DNA from: Panorpa germanica
Lineage: Eukaryota > Arthropoda > Insecta > Mecoptera > Panorpidae
Reading direction: 5' to 3'
Assembly: GCA_963678705.1 (NCBI GenBank)
Contig: OY783212.1
Span: forward strand, 5,704,001-5,768,000
DNA: 64,000 nucleotides
The translations under genes were made by a program, and so were the position numbers. The notes beneath the pieces are model-generated. The model saw only the letters and a list, made by a program, of their open reading frames with translations. It did no database searches and was not told where the DNA came from. Below are positions 12,710 through 26,110 of the stretch, one piece after another (position 1 is the stretch's first letter; each line of letters begins with the position of its first letter).

Positions 12710-14419
12710 ATTTAATACAATCCTTACTATAGATAATTAGATCGTAAATAAATATGTAAATTGTGATAAAAAACATAAACAATAATAAGTGAAAATCTAA
12801 AACTTTTCGTAACCAAATGTACGAATATTTTACGGAAGATTTATGTAATATTGGCAGATGAAACGGCAGGATTTCTGTATAGATTTGCAGGAGAATTAAA
12901 TAATAGAACTTTAATTTATCTTAAACGTTGCTTAAATAGTTATTAAAAAAACCGTCCTACAACATAAGTTATAACATCGATTGATTAATTTATTAAATAC
13001 AATATAAATATTAATACATTATTTTATTATATATTTTTTTGTATGTATTACATAAAATTTGTGCGAATTTGTGTTTTATGTAAATTTACATAACAGGAAA
13101 ATTTCTGAATTTTCTAATTTTATTAATGACTTAACTGTACTATTAAGTTAACAAAACGACCAAAAGTATTGCCAGATATAAAAGGATTCAATTATTTACT
13201 GGATAATTGTTATTGACAAACCCTAACTCTGGCAACATTTTTTATCGTTAACTATCAGTTAAGTTATTAATATCGTTATCCAACTATATCGTTAACATAA
13301 CCAAAATTTTTTTTTTTTTTTTAATACTTCACGGGCTTCTTAGGACCTCGGTAGAAAGTTGTCTTGGAGTGCAGGTTTGAAACTTGAAAGTAGCGTTATT
13401 TATGCTTGGTGTACAAGGCTTGGTATACAAGCTAAATAGAAGGTTGCTACTAGAATAATACAATACAATACAACTCTAAACGAATAATTAAGCATTAAAA
13501 TTAGCTATCTAGTAGCTTATTTTCCAAGCGTTCTGTGAAATTTGGTATGCTCATTTTATAAGCGTAGCGCAAACTTACTGATATAGTAAAATACATGCGT
13601 GTTCCAATTGATACTAGCTAATCCTGCAAGGTTATTCAGCTTGGTTACATTTAACTTTGCCCCAACCTAAATTAATAAGCTTAAATATAGCTAATGCTTT
13701 GCAAAGATAGCTTTATAAAATCTAATTTCAAGATTCATTTTTACCTCGGGAATAGTATCTTTCTTAAAATCCCCTCTGACTTTCCTAATTTCGCGGGATT
13801 ATAAACATGTGCCAAATAAAAAAAAATTACATATAACTGCACAATTTGTGTCAAATATTAATGATTAAAATATTAACAAGAATTTAACAAATTCCCAAGT
13901 TTAAAAGATCAACCCGTCAAAACAAATTAGGCAGTTAACTGTAATTTTGAAGTAGCCCTGTTTTTTGTTAACGTAAGGAATGATTCACGTAGAGTCCCAG
14001 GGAAAGTTAAGTTATTCACTCCGCCAGCTAGGCCGTACGAAACATTGTATATCAAAATACAATCCACTTATATACTCAGGCGTATAGCGTACTCTATTCG
14101 TAATGCAAAATTCTTAAAAGCATTATTCATATTTAATTTTGATTAATATCTCTAAGTCGTTAAATTACAGTATATACATTACATAGCATCATAGTATTTG
14201 TGTATGAAGATAGTCGTACATTGAGTGTGTTAGTAGTTAGTGTGGCGTACTTGTAGCGTGTAGTGTAGTGTGACATAAACGCAAAGCAGGATGTAAACTG
14301 AAACTGTGTCGATGAATTTACAACTTCAAAAATTACACATGACACATTGTTCAATGGTTTATCATAGTGCTTACTAAAGTTTTAGGCTACTTTATAAACT
14401 AATTAAATAATAATCATAT
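9941..14419. other. Intronic DNA, no gene; contains a TA microsatellite
   Basis: A (TA)n tract occupies about 12645-12705. The stretch 12230-12330 contains a TATTTATAGG box-like sequence in a locally less AT-rich context, but I cannot link it to an exon. The short ORFs here show no family resemblance. Confidence 0.4.
12645..12705. repeat. TA dinucleotide microsatellite
   Basis: Nearly uninterrupted alternating TA over about 60 bp, with a few substitutions at its ends. Confidence 0.9.
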
Positions 14420-14823
14420 TACGAGGTGGTTTGATAATTCAGTGACTTTTTGAATTTCCCGCGCAGCTACCACAACTGCCATCTATTAATAGAGTGTCAA
14501 ATTTTGAGTTTAACTTGTATTTGACAGCCATTGAAAAACCATGGCAAAAATCCATAAATTGGGCAACGAACTACTACCCCATCTAGCATATTCTCCAGAC
14601 TTTTCTGTTTCCAAACCTGAAGAAATGACTGAGCGGTAACAGATTTGGGTCTAATAAAGAAGTAATCACTGATGCAACTAAAACAAACACCTATTTTGAG
14701 GATTTTGAGAAAACCTATTATTTGGAAGGAAGGATTTGTATAAATGATTAGCTTATTTATGGAGCATGTATTTTATTGAGAAATTAAGCGCTTTTGTCAC
14801 TGAGTTATCAAACAATCCTCGTA
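14420..14823. mobile_element. Deleted mariner element
   Basis: The inverted ends TACGAGGTGGTTTGATAATT and its partner at 14796-14823 (ATCAAACAATCCTCGTA) are bounded by TA on both sides, the Tc1/mariner target site. Between them, a plus-strand frame reads KIHKLGNELLPH followed by YSPDLSVSK, matching the C-terminal D,D34D-region block of mariner transposase (usually LLPHPPYSPDLAPSD). The rest of the transposase is missing or full of stops. At 404 bp against about 1.3 kb for intact mariners, this is a dead internal-deletion copy. Confidence 0.85.
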
Positions 14824-17800
14824 CTACTTAATAATGATGACAGAATTTTTCAGAATGTGATATTTATGTATTAGAAATTCAGAGATCAGGTTAAAGGTTA
14901 CATTCAATTGTAAGATTTACTGACTTATTTTTCACACGGAACAAGTGCTTCTTTTGCTAGCTAGCATAATTCTCGTGTTGAAACACCTTACTCCTTTATT
15001 GTAACCATTCTATAAAATGGTCTCTATACATTTCAGTACTTTTGAACAACTTTTATTTACATAAATCTAATTGTATATTGATATTCAATCCGTTTGTCAT
15101 TGGAAGAACAAAGCCATAACAATGTTTTATTATTATCCTACTACATTTATAAGGAACTAGGTTTTCACTGTATATTTTACTGCAAATCTTTATAGATGAA
15201 AGATTTCAAGGACATTCCAATAGCCTCTAAATTTTAACGTTGTGTTAAGGAATACGAGATGACAATTTATTGAAAAGGTTGGACTGTCGTTAGACATAGC
15301 AGTACTTTTTAGCAAAGATAACATCTTGTCACTATCGCGCGAGAACTCTCAAGCTAGATCTTATGATAGTTTAAGAAATAAGTGCCACTACCGCATACTA
15401 GAGCTATCAGTGTTGGTTCTATTTGATTAACTGTCTTGTTTCTAAGTAATTCAATACTCTTGGTATATAACTAATAGGTCCATTACAGAAACGTTAATGA
15501 AATTATTTGAATTATTCAATGTGGCGGCTCCAGACTTTTTGCTATTAGAAAAAGGTGCCGTACAGAATTAAGATGTATACCATTAATAACTTAAAAATTA
15601 TTATTGATGTAATAACATTAGCCACGTGTTAAAAGAAGTATTCGAATTACAATGGAAGATTATGTCACTTCCCAGGTAGAAAATTCTCTTGCAGTACAAA
15701 GTTCATATTTGCTACCTTGTCACGCGTTAATTCCAAGCTTCATTTTCTTCTTGTCATATAGAAATTATCTTACAGTGCAAGGTTTACATTTACTAGCTTA
15801 CTACAAGATAATTAAAATGTTATATTGTCAACCTGGGTCTTTCTAACGGAGAAAGTGCGATCTTAAGACAGTGCACGTATTCAGCTGAAGCCATAGAGGC
15901 GTATCGAGATGCGAATTTGTTTTCAATAAGACAAAATTATTAGTTGGAGAATACTCGCATTTAAAACACATACTGTTGCTAACACTTGACTGTATTGCTG
16001 AATGAATTCAAAGAAATTCAACATTCCGCTCATAGTGTTTTTGTAAATGTAAACCTGGACAGGTGATACTTTACAACAGTGTCCTGTTCTGTGCTCTGCT
16101 GTGGCGTTTGGTTTCATAAAGTCCAAGTAATATAGCGTGAGCTGAACGTGGTAGAATACAAGAATACATTAAACTGTTATTCCATTCATAAAAACTAAGG
16201 CGCCTCTCTGAAGCATACCAGTCACCACCAGGTTGAAAGATCACGTTATTTGCAACGTTCTTTGCAAGTAACAAGTGCTCTTTTCTTAAGGGGGCAGAAT
16301 TCATTACTTAAAAACATCAAAATAAAATGTTATAACGATATTGTTAAAATTGACTAAATTATATGTATAGAAATGTATCTAGTGCTTTGTATATATATAT
16401 CTAGATACAAAATGTTACATCGCTGAGTATTCTTTATAAAAACGTTTAAACTTCTGCATCAAATTTACTCCGAATCTTATTTTAATTATTTATTTTTAAT
16501 AGCAAAAAAAAAAAATTACGTTAAAGAGAAATAAGAAAGATTAATTTTGTGATAATTTTTATTAAAAGCTAAAAATCTCTTCAGAAAATTAATGAAATTT
16601 CTTGTTCAAAAAGCTGTTTGCCTTAAGACAGGGATCTGCTGTAATTTCAATAACTTTACTTCGAAATAGAAGTGTTTACAACGATATTACTCAATCTTAC
16701 TAGAAAAGGAAATATTTAGATTTAAGATTTATATATCCACTAGAATCTAAGCTGAAAGATCGTTTAATTCAGTACAATTTATGTAATATAGTCATAAATA
16801 TTAAAATAAATTATTGTATAGGATAAATAAACTTCATTTTACGAAGGCATTCGGGAACATGCTTAATTAGCGTGTAAAGAATGATGTACATGCTTATAAA
16901 GCCCGGGTCTGTGCAATTTCCTATCTCTTCCTCTTTTCGATAGCTTTTCGAGATGATCTTTTATCACAAGGTGTTTTTCCTTTCTGCAGATCCAGATCGT
17001 TTCCAGACTGATTTTTAATGCACAGTTTTTGTTCTGCATGCCTTGTGTTATCCTTTTTGTAAGCTAGGATGCGATAATGCTTCAATCAATCATCTAGCGC
17101 TCTTTTCGTTTTATTACACTAAGCGAAGGTAACAGCTTTATTAAATTAGATTTTAGATATAAAATATGAATTATACATATTTCAAGGATAGAAAAATAAT
17201 TACTGATACATAATCATAAATAGGAGCGTTCGCAGAAACATTGCTCTGCAATGAGAAACGTGCTACTATAACTAAGATGATAACGGATTTTTTGTTAGTT
17301 AACAAAGGTTTGATGGTTTCTATATTTCAAAAACTGGCAATTTAACGCCGTATGGGAGACATACCCTTTATAAGAACAATATTTTTAAAAATACATTCAA
17401 AATTTCATCGAAAACTTGGTCTGTCCAACGATTGCTATCAAGCTTTCGTAGACTTCAAGCAAAATTTGAAAAATGTTTTTAAAAATTTGGTGTTCGAAGT
17501 ATCCATTAAATTTTTCAGCGTCTCCATGATTTAATTCGAATGGATTTTGTGTTTTGCACAAAAACAATTTTTATTTGTTGAAAAATGAAGACTTTAATTG
17601 ATGAATTACATTCTTGAGTCTTAGTCTAACGGTTTTATCTAGTCTATAAGTCTACTTCACACGTATGTAAAAGTAAACTATGGACCATGGAAACTGTAAA
17701 AGTGAGCAGTGGCGGATTGGTCAGGTTTCAACTTGTCCAATGGCACATGAATCTTGGTAAAACACCCAATTGTGCAATATTGACTAGATACTATTGAATT

Positions 17801-18489
17801 TCTTTTCTGGCAGACACCCAGTTCGATACTGAGTGTGTACATCAACAAGTTCTTACATTAAGCCAATCAGAAGAAGTCAATGCGTTGGCGGTCGCTGGCT
17901 TCTGAATCCAGTCGAGCTACTATGATGTGTCATCAACTACTGATACGTGAGGAATAAGAATGTCGAAGTCAGACCAGAATCCGGAATAATTAGCTCTGAA
18001 GGCTATGTTAGCCAACTTTTCTTAATGGTGGTGTAAAAAAGCAATTTGGCCATACTACAAGTTCATAGTAGGTGATATTTAAAGCTTGTCAAGCACAAAT
18101 ACAGTGTGTCCAGTTAGCTTAGTTGTATACGAATGAAATTTTAAGAAAATATCCACACAATATTAAGAAAATTAATTTTACAATACGGACCTTTATTTTA
18201 CCATCAATGTTTTCACAACTTCACGGTATTATGCTGTTAGTTTATTTGCATATTTTTTTATTTATATGTTTTTGTACATATACACTCATATACATTGGTT
18301 CTAAGTGATAATATACGTATTGAAATATATTTTTAAATGTATTAGTTATTTATTTACATGTGTTTTGTTTTGTATACATTTGTTTTTACGATTTATTTTC
18401 ATTGATCACCTTGTTCGAAATAGTATTTGTAAATAATCATTGAACATATAAGTCAATAGAAGAAAAACGTATCAAATTTTTATTTGTTT
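14824..18489. other. Intronic DNA, no gene recognised
   Basis: Apart from the repeat dimer near 15665-15825, I see no supported feature. Two overlapping minus-strand ORFs at 15923-16304 lie in slightly GC-richer sequence but match nothing I know. The segment 17690-18110 is also GC-richer than its surroundings, without a recognisable product. Confidence 0.35.
15665..15825 (+). repeat. Dimer of a dispersed repeat with core CTTGCAGTGCAAG
   Basis: Two units about 81 bp apart share a pattern: GAAATT, CTTGCAGT or CTTACAGT, then a TTCATA or TTTACA block, a CTAGCTTG-like block, and ACAAG with TAATT. The same family occurs at 22635-22700 and 29600-29715, a possible relative lies at 13335-13400, and reversed fragments lie near 8073-8095 and 8600-8640. 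No coding content. Confidence 0.55.
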
Positions 18490-19060
18490 TTTTTTATTTA
18501 TTCTATTGTATTTGTAAATTTAATATATTATGCCGTTAGGCATTACATTCTTCAGCCTTAAATTCACAGACTACATTTCTTTTTATTGTATAAACCATTT
18601 TACAACTATTTTCAAATTACATATCAATCTCCATGAGGTCTACTTTATTTTCCAACTTCTCCTTACACCTGTTCTGAATTTGCTCTAATTTTTCTAACTC
18701 ATTTCCACAAATCCTATATAGTTTCTCTTCCTCAAACTCCAGTATCTACTTCCTCTTTCTTCATTCCCAAGTCTAACCCTCTCGATCATTTTCTTTTCTT
18801 TACCTCCCTGTTTTTCTAGGTCCTGTGGCATTATTTTCGACCATAATTGACAGTATTTAGTATTGTACTTTGCTTCATCCATTTTCTTCATGCTATCCTG
18901 TTGTTTGACCTCTGTACCTCCTTCCTTTATCAGACTCTGTACCTCTTTTCCTCTTTTAGAATTTATTATATTATTTATTATTGTATGTGCAATAAGGTAT
19001 ATTCCGAAGCACACTAGATACAGAGCCGAAATAAAGAAATGTGTCACGGAACAAGGCTTT
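18490..19060 (-). mobile_element. 3' fragment of a non-LTR retrotransposon
   Basis: The minus strand encodes a lysine/glutamate-rich peptide that includes KKMIERVRLGNEERGSRYW. This resembles the region near the end of reverse-transcriptase ORFs in AG-rich non-LTR elements common in hymenopteran genomes. Downstream on that strand comes a TAATGCCTAACGGCATAATA stem-loop-like 3' UTR motif and an A-rich tail (18490-18545). The ORF (18694-19047) is a 117-residue remnant without RT catalytic motifs. A sister fragment lies at 25570-26110. Confidence 0.55.
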
Positions 19061-20168
19061 TGAACTATTGCTACTTTGAAGGCGCTCGGCTATTTAGTCC
19101 TTTGCGTCATTCTACTCCAATCGTATTATTTGAATTCAAAATATAATTTATCCACCTATTGCCTACTTAGAGTTCTACAAACCTAGAATTCTACATCAGA
19201 GAAGTGAATTTGGGCAGCATTTTTATACATAGAGAGATTGTGAATGAACAAGTATTGCTTACGTGACGTGAATGAACAAGTATTGATTTATAAACTTCCT
19301 AATCCGACCCCAGCATCATAGACAACGTTTGGCGCCGAATTATAGACCAATGTTATAAAATACGTATTTTTTTTTCAAAAGTTTCTAAATATCAAAATAA
19401 AAATACATAATCAAATTATGCAATCAACATTTCCTTTACACTTTTTACGTTTTCAAGATCGGGAAACAACCCTTTATATCCCTCACTTATCTTTTTCTCC
19501 ATCTGCATAAAGCTTGCACATTTTTCATGTTTCTAAACTAAAGAAATCCACAATTTCATTTAAGTTTATCTCAGTTTAACCTATATTTTCCTTGTTGTAA
19601 ATTTATCCTTATTTAAAAATAAAATATTTTATTTTAGACAATCTATTTGACGCAATCTCTAGTTTCACGGCCACCTTCACACAGACTGACTGTATTTAAA
19701 TTAGCTGCGCAATATTCAAAGTATTATTTCACTAGTACTAGAGTATTCCGTAGAGATTCTTTTGCTAGCGTAGAGGCCATTTCGAGATATACCCTTCACA
19801 ACGAAAACAAAAACATATTGCATATTGTTACCAGGTCGTAGTGGATCGCTGTAGACTGTCAGCTCTCGCTAAAGAAATACAATGATGCTATAGCATCTAA
19901 ATATATTTAGAGAAAAAACAGTTACTATTAAATTACTGTTATTAGGTTAAGAATTATCACTAGGGGATCTTTTGCTCTAGCGGGAAAAAATAGAATTCCT
20001 TCTAAATATTTTAAACCAAAAATAATAACAATTGCTAAGACAATAGTAGTTAAGGCAGAAATGCGTTATTCACTTTCACTAATTACATTTCTAGTTTCTA
20101 CCTAAGCAACCACTGTTCAATGTGCTTGAAATTTCCCACAATAAAGAAATAATAGATGTTCCTTTCAA

Positions 20169-20489
20169 TCAATTAAAAAAATCATTTTGTCCCTTTAATT
20201 ATTAAAAGGATTCAACGTTATAGAACATTCCAAGACATATGTGACTCACATCCGCAAGTTGTTATCTCTTTTATATAACAGAGCATAAAGGTATCCATAG
20301 AAAAAATAACTGATCTACCCTTAATAGTATAGACATGTTACGTCATAAATATGGCCGACATCTGTAGCGCTAAAACTAGAATTCGAATTTTTAATTGCTG
20401 TATCTTCGTCAAGATTTAAATATTTATTAAAATAAAAACGCCTATGTACATTTATTAACATCAATTTCAATCAACAATTGAAAATCCGT
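20169..20489 (+). mobile_element. Degenerate copy of the GGGCTTGTG MITE family (copy A)
   Basis: Two blocks, 20169-20237 and 20338-20489, closely match 32816-32885 and 33136-33288 in order and spacing (for example TTTAATTATTAAA..GGATT and GCGCTAAAACTA). The terminal repeats seen in the 32.7-kb copy are not clear here, so this is a truncated or diverged copy. No coding sequence. Confidence 0.6.
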
Positions 20490-20761
20490 AAAAAACAACC
20501 CTAAAAAATTATTGTTGAAGCCAATTATTTGTTGAAGGTTATGTTCTTGATTCTAATATTGTTCAAATATTATCTTTGCTTTACTTCTGGAATTAACTTA
20601 TGGATACATATTGATGTTTAGTTGTAATTTCCATAATGCATGTTTATTAGCCTAGAGGATCTTAGCGTTTTACCTTGGTACGTCCCCAAACTAAATGAAT
20701 TTATTATGCCAGGTATATCTCTGTAATCCGTCACTCTACAATTAACACTTTAAGGCATTCA

Positions 20762-20927
20762 TTATATATTCATTCGTTATTCTATCTTTTCATATGTATT
20801 TAATAACTTAGACTGGGTTCACACGGCATTGTACTGCACGTTTTTATATATTCATTCGTTATTCTATCTTTTCATATGTATTTAATAACTTAGACTGGGT
20901 TCACACGGCATTGTACTGCACGTTTTT
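20762..20927 (+). repeat. Two tandem 82-bp copies
   Basis: The block starting TATATATTCATTCGTTATTC and ending GTACTGCACGTTTTT is present twice, exactly 82 bp apart and apparently without mismatch. The second copy runs straight into the foldback element to its right, so the duplication includes that element's left end. Confidence 0.95.
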
Positions 20928-21100
20928 TTTGCAGTATAAATACTATCGAATAAATTGTTGCACATACATTTTATATAGAACTATTCACATGACGTTCGTA
21001 CTGCAAAAAAACGAACATATATATAAAATGTATGCGTTACTGTTTATTCGATATAATTTATAGTGCAAAAAAACGTGCGGTACACACTGAAGCACACTAC
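20897..21100. mobile_element. Foldback MITE
   Basis: Arms near 20911-20980 (GTACTGCACG, then TTTTTTTGCAGTATAAA, TCGAATAAA, ACATTTTATATA) and 21018-21083 are reverse complements with scattered mismatches, separated by a short loop. The left flank TTCACACGGC and the right flank GTACACACTGAA suggest terminal repeats beyond the arms. Exact ends and target duplication are unclear. Confidence 0.6.
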
Positions 21101-22072
21101 TGGCAACCTTCGCCTTTCTCAGTAGGGTGTATTGCAGTTGTTTCTCATAAACATATTTTATCATGAGAGAAAGCTTTTACTTTTCAGCTTTACTTTATTT
21201 TTGTTTATCAATACATCACAATATTTAAGAAGTCTGTATTTCATACGTCCGCTTTCATAATAGGGTTCATAGCAGTACGTAGATCAAGATACCGCTCTAC
21301 ATTCTATTTGCAGTGGTATATATCCAAACTCTCTGGGATGCAGATGCAACTCTGTATAGAATGATCTCCATATAACGGATGGTTTAGAGGGGAAAACGAT
21401 CTTACTTTTTATTACCTTTAGTATAGAGGTATATTGTCAAACATTCAAGTAGAATCTGGAGCTCATGATAAAGTGTATTAGTGGGAAACTCGACCCTAAT
21501 GATCTCGCATATTATTTCGGATAAGTTTATCTTGTTTGTGTCATGCGATACTCAGGTAAATTTCACTATTTCTTCTCTTGACCTTTGACATAGGTTTACG
21601 AATTTCGTATTTATTTTCTTGAACTTCTCTACGTTTGCATTATTCAAAGATTGTATTTTTATGTGATTTTAACAATCTATAATCACTAAATCTTTAATAA
21701 TACTCGTTAGCAGCGTGTGCTATCCTAAAGTATAAACATATTTGGGTTTTTTAGTCAAGTGTTTTTTAGTCTGACCATGAAAATCAACTAAATTATTTTA
21801 AATACGCAATGGTTTTGATTTTGGCATTGATGTTGGTGTCGGTGTTGGTGTTGACAACGAGGAAGTCTGGCTCTAAGTTGAAATGATCTATGTGTTATTG
21901 TAAAAGTAATAGAAGAAAAAATGTCGATTCTGCGAAATATTGGTTGATTACATTCCTAATTTTGACAAAATTGTGTAACCAATCAAAAATGTACAACGGG
22001 CTTGTGATCTCATTTCTTAGAAATCGCTTTTTCAATTTTCGTTTGAAATATATTTTAATAAATGTATATTGA

Positions 22073-22515
22073 CAGAGATGTGCGTTTTTCAAATACATAT
22101 ACTCAAAATGCAAATACATACATGCGACATTTATATATTTTCATTCATAGGTTGTCATTATTTAGACATGAGTGTCCTAAATGTGTACTTTTAACGTACA
22201 GACTAGTGCGGCATAAACATGCGACACTAATAAAACACTTACTTTTACTATTTTTAAAAATTCTAGGTAGTATTTTTATGAAACAAAAATGTTTCAAAAC
22301 GAAGTCGGTCTTTATCAAAGAGAATTCACTTAATTATTAAAAAAAATAACATTTATATTAGTAACATAAAGAGAATTCTATTTTCTCAAAAGTATTTTTA
22401 AACTACGTATTCTGTATTTTGTATTTATGTATCTTTTGTATTTGAAATAGGAAAATAACGAGATATTTCCATTTTGTATTTAAACGCTTTTGAAAAGCAT
22501 TTGTGCACATCTCTG
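22073..22515. mobile_element. hAT-type MITE with 8-bp target duplication
   Basis: Ends CAGAGATGTGC (22073-22083) and GCACATCTCTG (22505-22515) are perfect inverted repeats. Flanking 8-mers TATATTGA (22065-22072) and TATATTGT (22516-22523) match at 7 of 8 positions, the size expected for hAT transposition. The 443-bp body has a chance ORF but no transposase signature. Confidence 0.8.
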
Positions 22516-22634
22516 TATATTGTACATTTTTATTTTTTTAAATATCCAAAATTTATAACTATGTATATCAAATTTGAATTTCAGTTTTAGTTCAAGAAAC
22601 TAATTCCATAAGGTTCAATTCTTACATTTCATAA

Positions 22635-22700
22635 AATAAATTGTCTTGCAGTGCAAGCTTCATACTTGTTAACTTGCTATAAGCTAATTTTGGCCACCTG
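22635..22700 (+). repeat. Single copy of the CTTGCAGTGCAAG dispersed repeat
   Basis: AAATTGTCTTGCAGTGCAAG is followed by CTTCATACTTGTTAACTTGC and a CTATAAGCTAATTT end. This matches the units at 15.7 kb and 29.6 kb. Confidence 0.55.
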
Positions 22701-24809
22701 GGTAATATATGAATATTGCCGTGAAATAGAAAGCTTATTATATATAAACCAAAAGCAGAGCCAAAACACTCTTGAGGAGAAGAACAATTACAATTTTTAT
22801 AAATTCGACAGGTTAAGGCCGCTACAAAAATAGATTCTTCTCTAACTACTAGGCTAACATAAGTAACAACTTTTAATCTAACAATAATATCTACAAATAC
22901 ACCTGCAATTCAGGAGCAAATCTATACAATGTCTCACGTAATTTTAGAATGGCTTTCAACATGTGAACGGCAACGACACTGACACCGACAGCTACAGCAT
23001 TCTACACTTTATTTTGGAGTCGCATTGTGCAACAAATGACGTCATTTCAAATATATTTGCGTTTTATTTTTATTTTTTTTAAATATAAATCCACCACACA
23101 ACAATAACAAAACAACAGCGAGTGACTGACACCGATTACATAATTAACGATTTCCCAATGTTTGAATGTCATTGCCCGAATAAATAACCAATGTACTTTG
23201 GCCTACATTTTGTGCATAGCTGTAAATTATTTAAAACAATATTTCAGAATTTATTAAAAAACAATAAGAATTATTTATTTACAGTGATATTTTGGTTAGT
23301 AACGGTAATAACTGGTCCATAGTAAGTCGAATTCTTGTGACTAGTCTTTTCTTTAGAGGAGCACTTAAGCTAGTTCTAGTAATATTTTTTTTGCCAATTT
23401 TTATCAAATTTTGCCAAAATTTTTGGCACAGTTTTTATGTTTTATTATAAAATGCATAATCTATTTCTTTTATATATGGACAATTTTCTTAACCAATCTG
23501 TATGTATATGAATAAGCCTTTGTAGTTCTAAATGATGTCATCGCAAGCTTGAAGTGACAGAGGTGTATTGGCAGTAGTAACTAACAAATTAGTGAGTTGA
23601 ATTTCATTAATTGTTATCGTGAGTATATACATTTAAATGTGATTTTGAACAAACGATTCCCTTCGATCTATGCATATTTTTCAGATGGTCGAGTTCATGC
23701 CATTACTGGTTAACATCCGGTAAACCCGATATCGTCCAATAATACATAAATGAATAATTGAATATTTTTGTTAAATCGTTTTGTCTTGATGTTATGCATT
23801 GGTTTTTTTCTTGTGTTAAAGAGTTACTAGAAAGATGTGCCTAGATAGCATCAGACATTAATATTCCGACTCACTTCCTGAGAGCTGCAGAGCTCGTTCT
23901 GCTTTCTCTACTTTAAATTTACTTTCACCTTCTCTGATTAATTTCTTTTAATTATGTAATTAATTAAATAATTCCAATGTTGTATATTTTTTGTATTATT
24001 GTGAGGTATAATAAAATAGCAATAGGGTATGTCTTGCAATTCTATTGCTTTCAAGCGGCTGCACTTCCGGAAGTATGGAATCTATTAAGATCATTCATGG
24101 ACCATTTTATAAAAATATTTATAATCTTTAAATTTTGCTTTTTGAGTTTTTCTTTTTTATTCATAATTTGCCGAGTCTCTTAGGAACTCGGTTCTTTACA
24201 TTACTTTATCAATATCTACAATAACATCTCAAATTTTTAAATCCCGCCACGCTCTTAATTACGCTAAAATTATCATCTATTTTTTCTGTAAAAAAAAATT
24301 ATCGCGAAAACAAAATTGAACGTAATTTCAATGAGGCGTAGAATTATCGGTTTCCATTAAGAAAACTTGGTACTTTTTTAATTTTCTTGTGCACAATAGC
24401 TTAATTTTGTCTAATAGATTACGATAAAGTGATCTTAACACATTAAAATTTAGAGAACAGCATCTACAGCAGGAATGAAAAAAACAGTGAGAACACCAAT
24501 TTTGGGATAGGTATAGGCTTTAATAAACATTGAGCCTGTGAAGTTTTATCCCATCAATAACCCCCTTTCGCCATAAATCAAATTATACGCCACATACTCG
24601 TACTCTCGAGTCAGCCCTGTATTAAGAGTATCTCTAGCTAAGTGATCTAGTGATACGATTGATTTTGAGTGCGAACTAAAAAAGGAACAACAAAAATATG
24701 TTTTATTAAATGTACCATATTTACATTAATATATTAAACTAACGAAGCGATTATTTTATAACTGTTGCTTTTTTAAAATAAATACAAAGTATGATAAATT
24801 ACACTGTAT
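22701..24809. other. Intronic DNA, no gene recognised
   Basis: AT-rich sequence with short chance ORFs only. I see no transposon ends or RNA gene. Confidence 0.4.
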
Positions 24810-24824
24810 TACTTGTAACTCTAC

Positions 24825-24935
24825 GTTCACACATGCGTGTTCGGGTACGAATGTTCAATATTAGTGGCATGGATGGTTGCCCATTAAAGCATAGGAATCT
24901 GACATCGACACGAATATTCGAACACGCATTCATCA
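24825..24935. repeat. Short foldback element
   Basis: ATGCGTGTTCG at 24834-24844 recurs inverted as CGAACACGCAT near 24918-24928, with further pairing inward (GTACGAATGTTC against GACACGAATATTC). The outer part TACGTTCACAC resembles the left flank of the 20.9-kb foldback. Probably a small MITE. Confidence 0.5.
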
Positions 24936-25569
24936 CCGATTCATCAACTAATAATGTATATTTCTATCTCCCTCACACAAATAAGAAATATTTATGATAT
25001 TGTAAATTATTTCATCAGTATAAATAAATAATGTATAATCAATGAAATAAAATCAATAAAATCTGGTTAATATAAAACCTTGATGTCCGTTTTAACATTG
25101 GACCATGGCCTTGCATTTTAAGTTATGCTTAACGTTATGTTCAAGTCTTGGTGAACCTCGTTAGTCTCCAGTATTATCGTATTGTTTTTTGTGTGTATTT
25201 TACAAAAAATATCACCTTGTATGATTAAGTTCAAGACAACGCAATGTGTCTTTTTATGCATTAAACCTTTTTAAATCAGAGAATTAATTATATAAGGTCA
25301 AAAAGAAAAAGTATCTTGAGTCATAAGGTGAAGTTGCATATAATTTGCTAGGTGGTAGGCATGAGTGCATGTTTTAAGGCTGTACGAAATATAAAAGTAA
25401 TAAATAATTAATATATTAATTACGAAATTAGGCGTCTTAAATGACATCAACATTAAAGGAAATTGAAATTAGCATTCCAAGGAGAAATGATAAAATGTAA
25501 AAAACAGCAAAATCAACTTAAGGTTATCGGAGATATTCACAAACTTAATAGCTTAGAAGAATTACTTTT

Positions 25570-26110
25570 GTAGTTTGTTTCTTTATTTTATTTAACGTTT
25601 TTGCCATTGGCATTACATTCTTTTACATCAACTCTACGAGTTGCATTGCCTTCATTAAATTTAACTAACATGAAATTAAAGGTAACTCATTTTCAACTTC
25701 CCAAAAATGTTTATTCTTCTTCTCGTGCCACCCTTCTCCTTGCTTCATTTTTACCTCCGCGTGTTTTTCTTTCTCCCTCCTTCGTCTCTGTACCCCTGCC
25801 ATCCATCTCCATCCTCTTTGCCTTTTTTCAGCAACTCTTTTCAGTGACATTCTTAACTTTTTTAACTGCTCCTTCTACTGTTACTCTCCCTATTCCTCTA
25901 CTTCCTTCGTTCTTCTTTGTATGCCCGCCATCCACCTCAATAATTAAATTAGTTCTATAATTACTTTAATTTCGTTATATTTCTCAAGTGATGGACCTTT
26001 TCTTAAAATCACTTTTCTTTATAGTTTTATCTTCGCTTTTTTAGACCTTCGAATGTCCCTTCTTCCATTTCTTAATTAACGACCTTTTCCTTCTCTTCCC
26101 CCTTTCCTTT
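25570..26110 (-). mobile_element. 3' fragment of a purine-rich non-LTR retrotransposon
   Basis: The minus strand is strongly purine-rich and encodes short lysine/arginine/glutamate-rich frames. At its 3' side (25595-25630) it carries the motif GAATGTAATGCCAATGGCAA, the counterpart of the GGCATTACATTC block at 18538-18552. The two sites are therefore copies of one element type. No RT motifs remain and the 5' limit is uncertain. Confidence 0.45.

Noticed and set aside
15923..16304. Two overlapping minus-strand ORFs in slightly GC-richer DNA
   Set aside because: No recognisable family, no splice or start logic; could be chance or an old pseudogene.
17700..17720. CAGTGGCGGATT as a possible hAT left end
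   Set aside because: No inverted partner with a matching flank was found in the following 2 kb.
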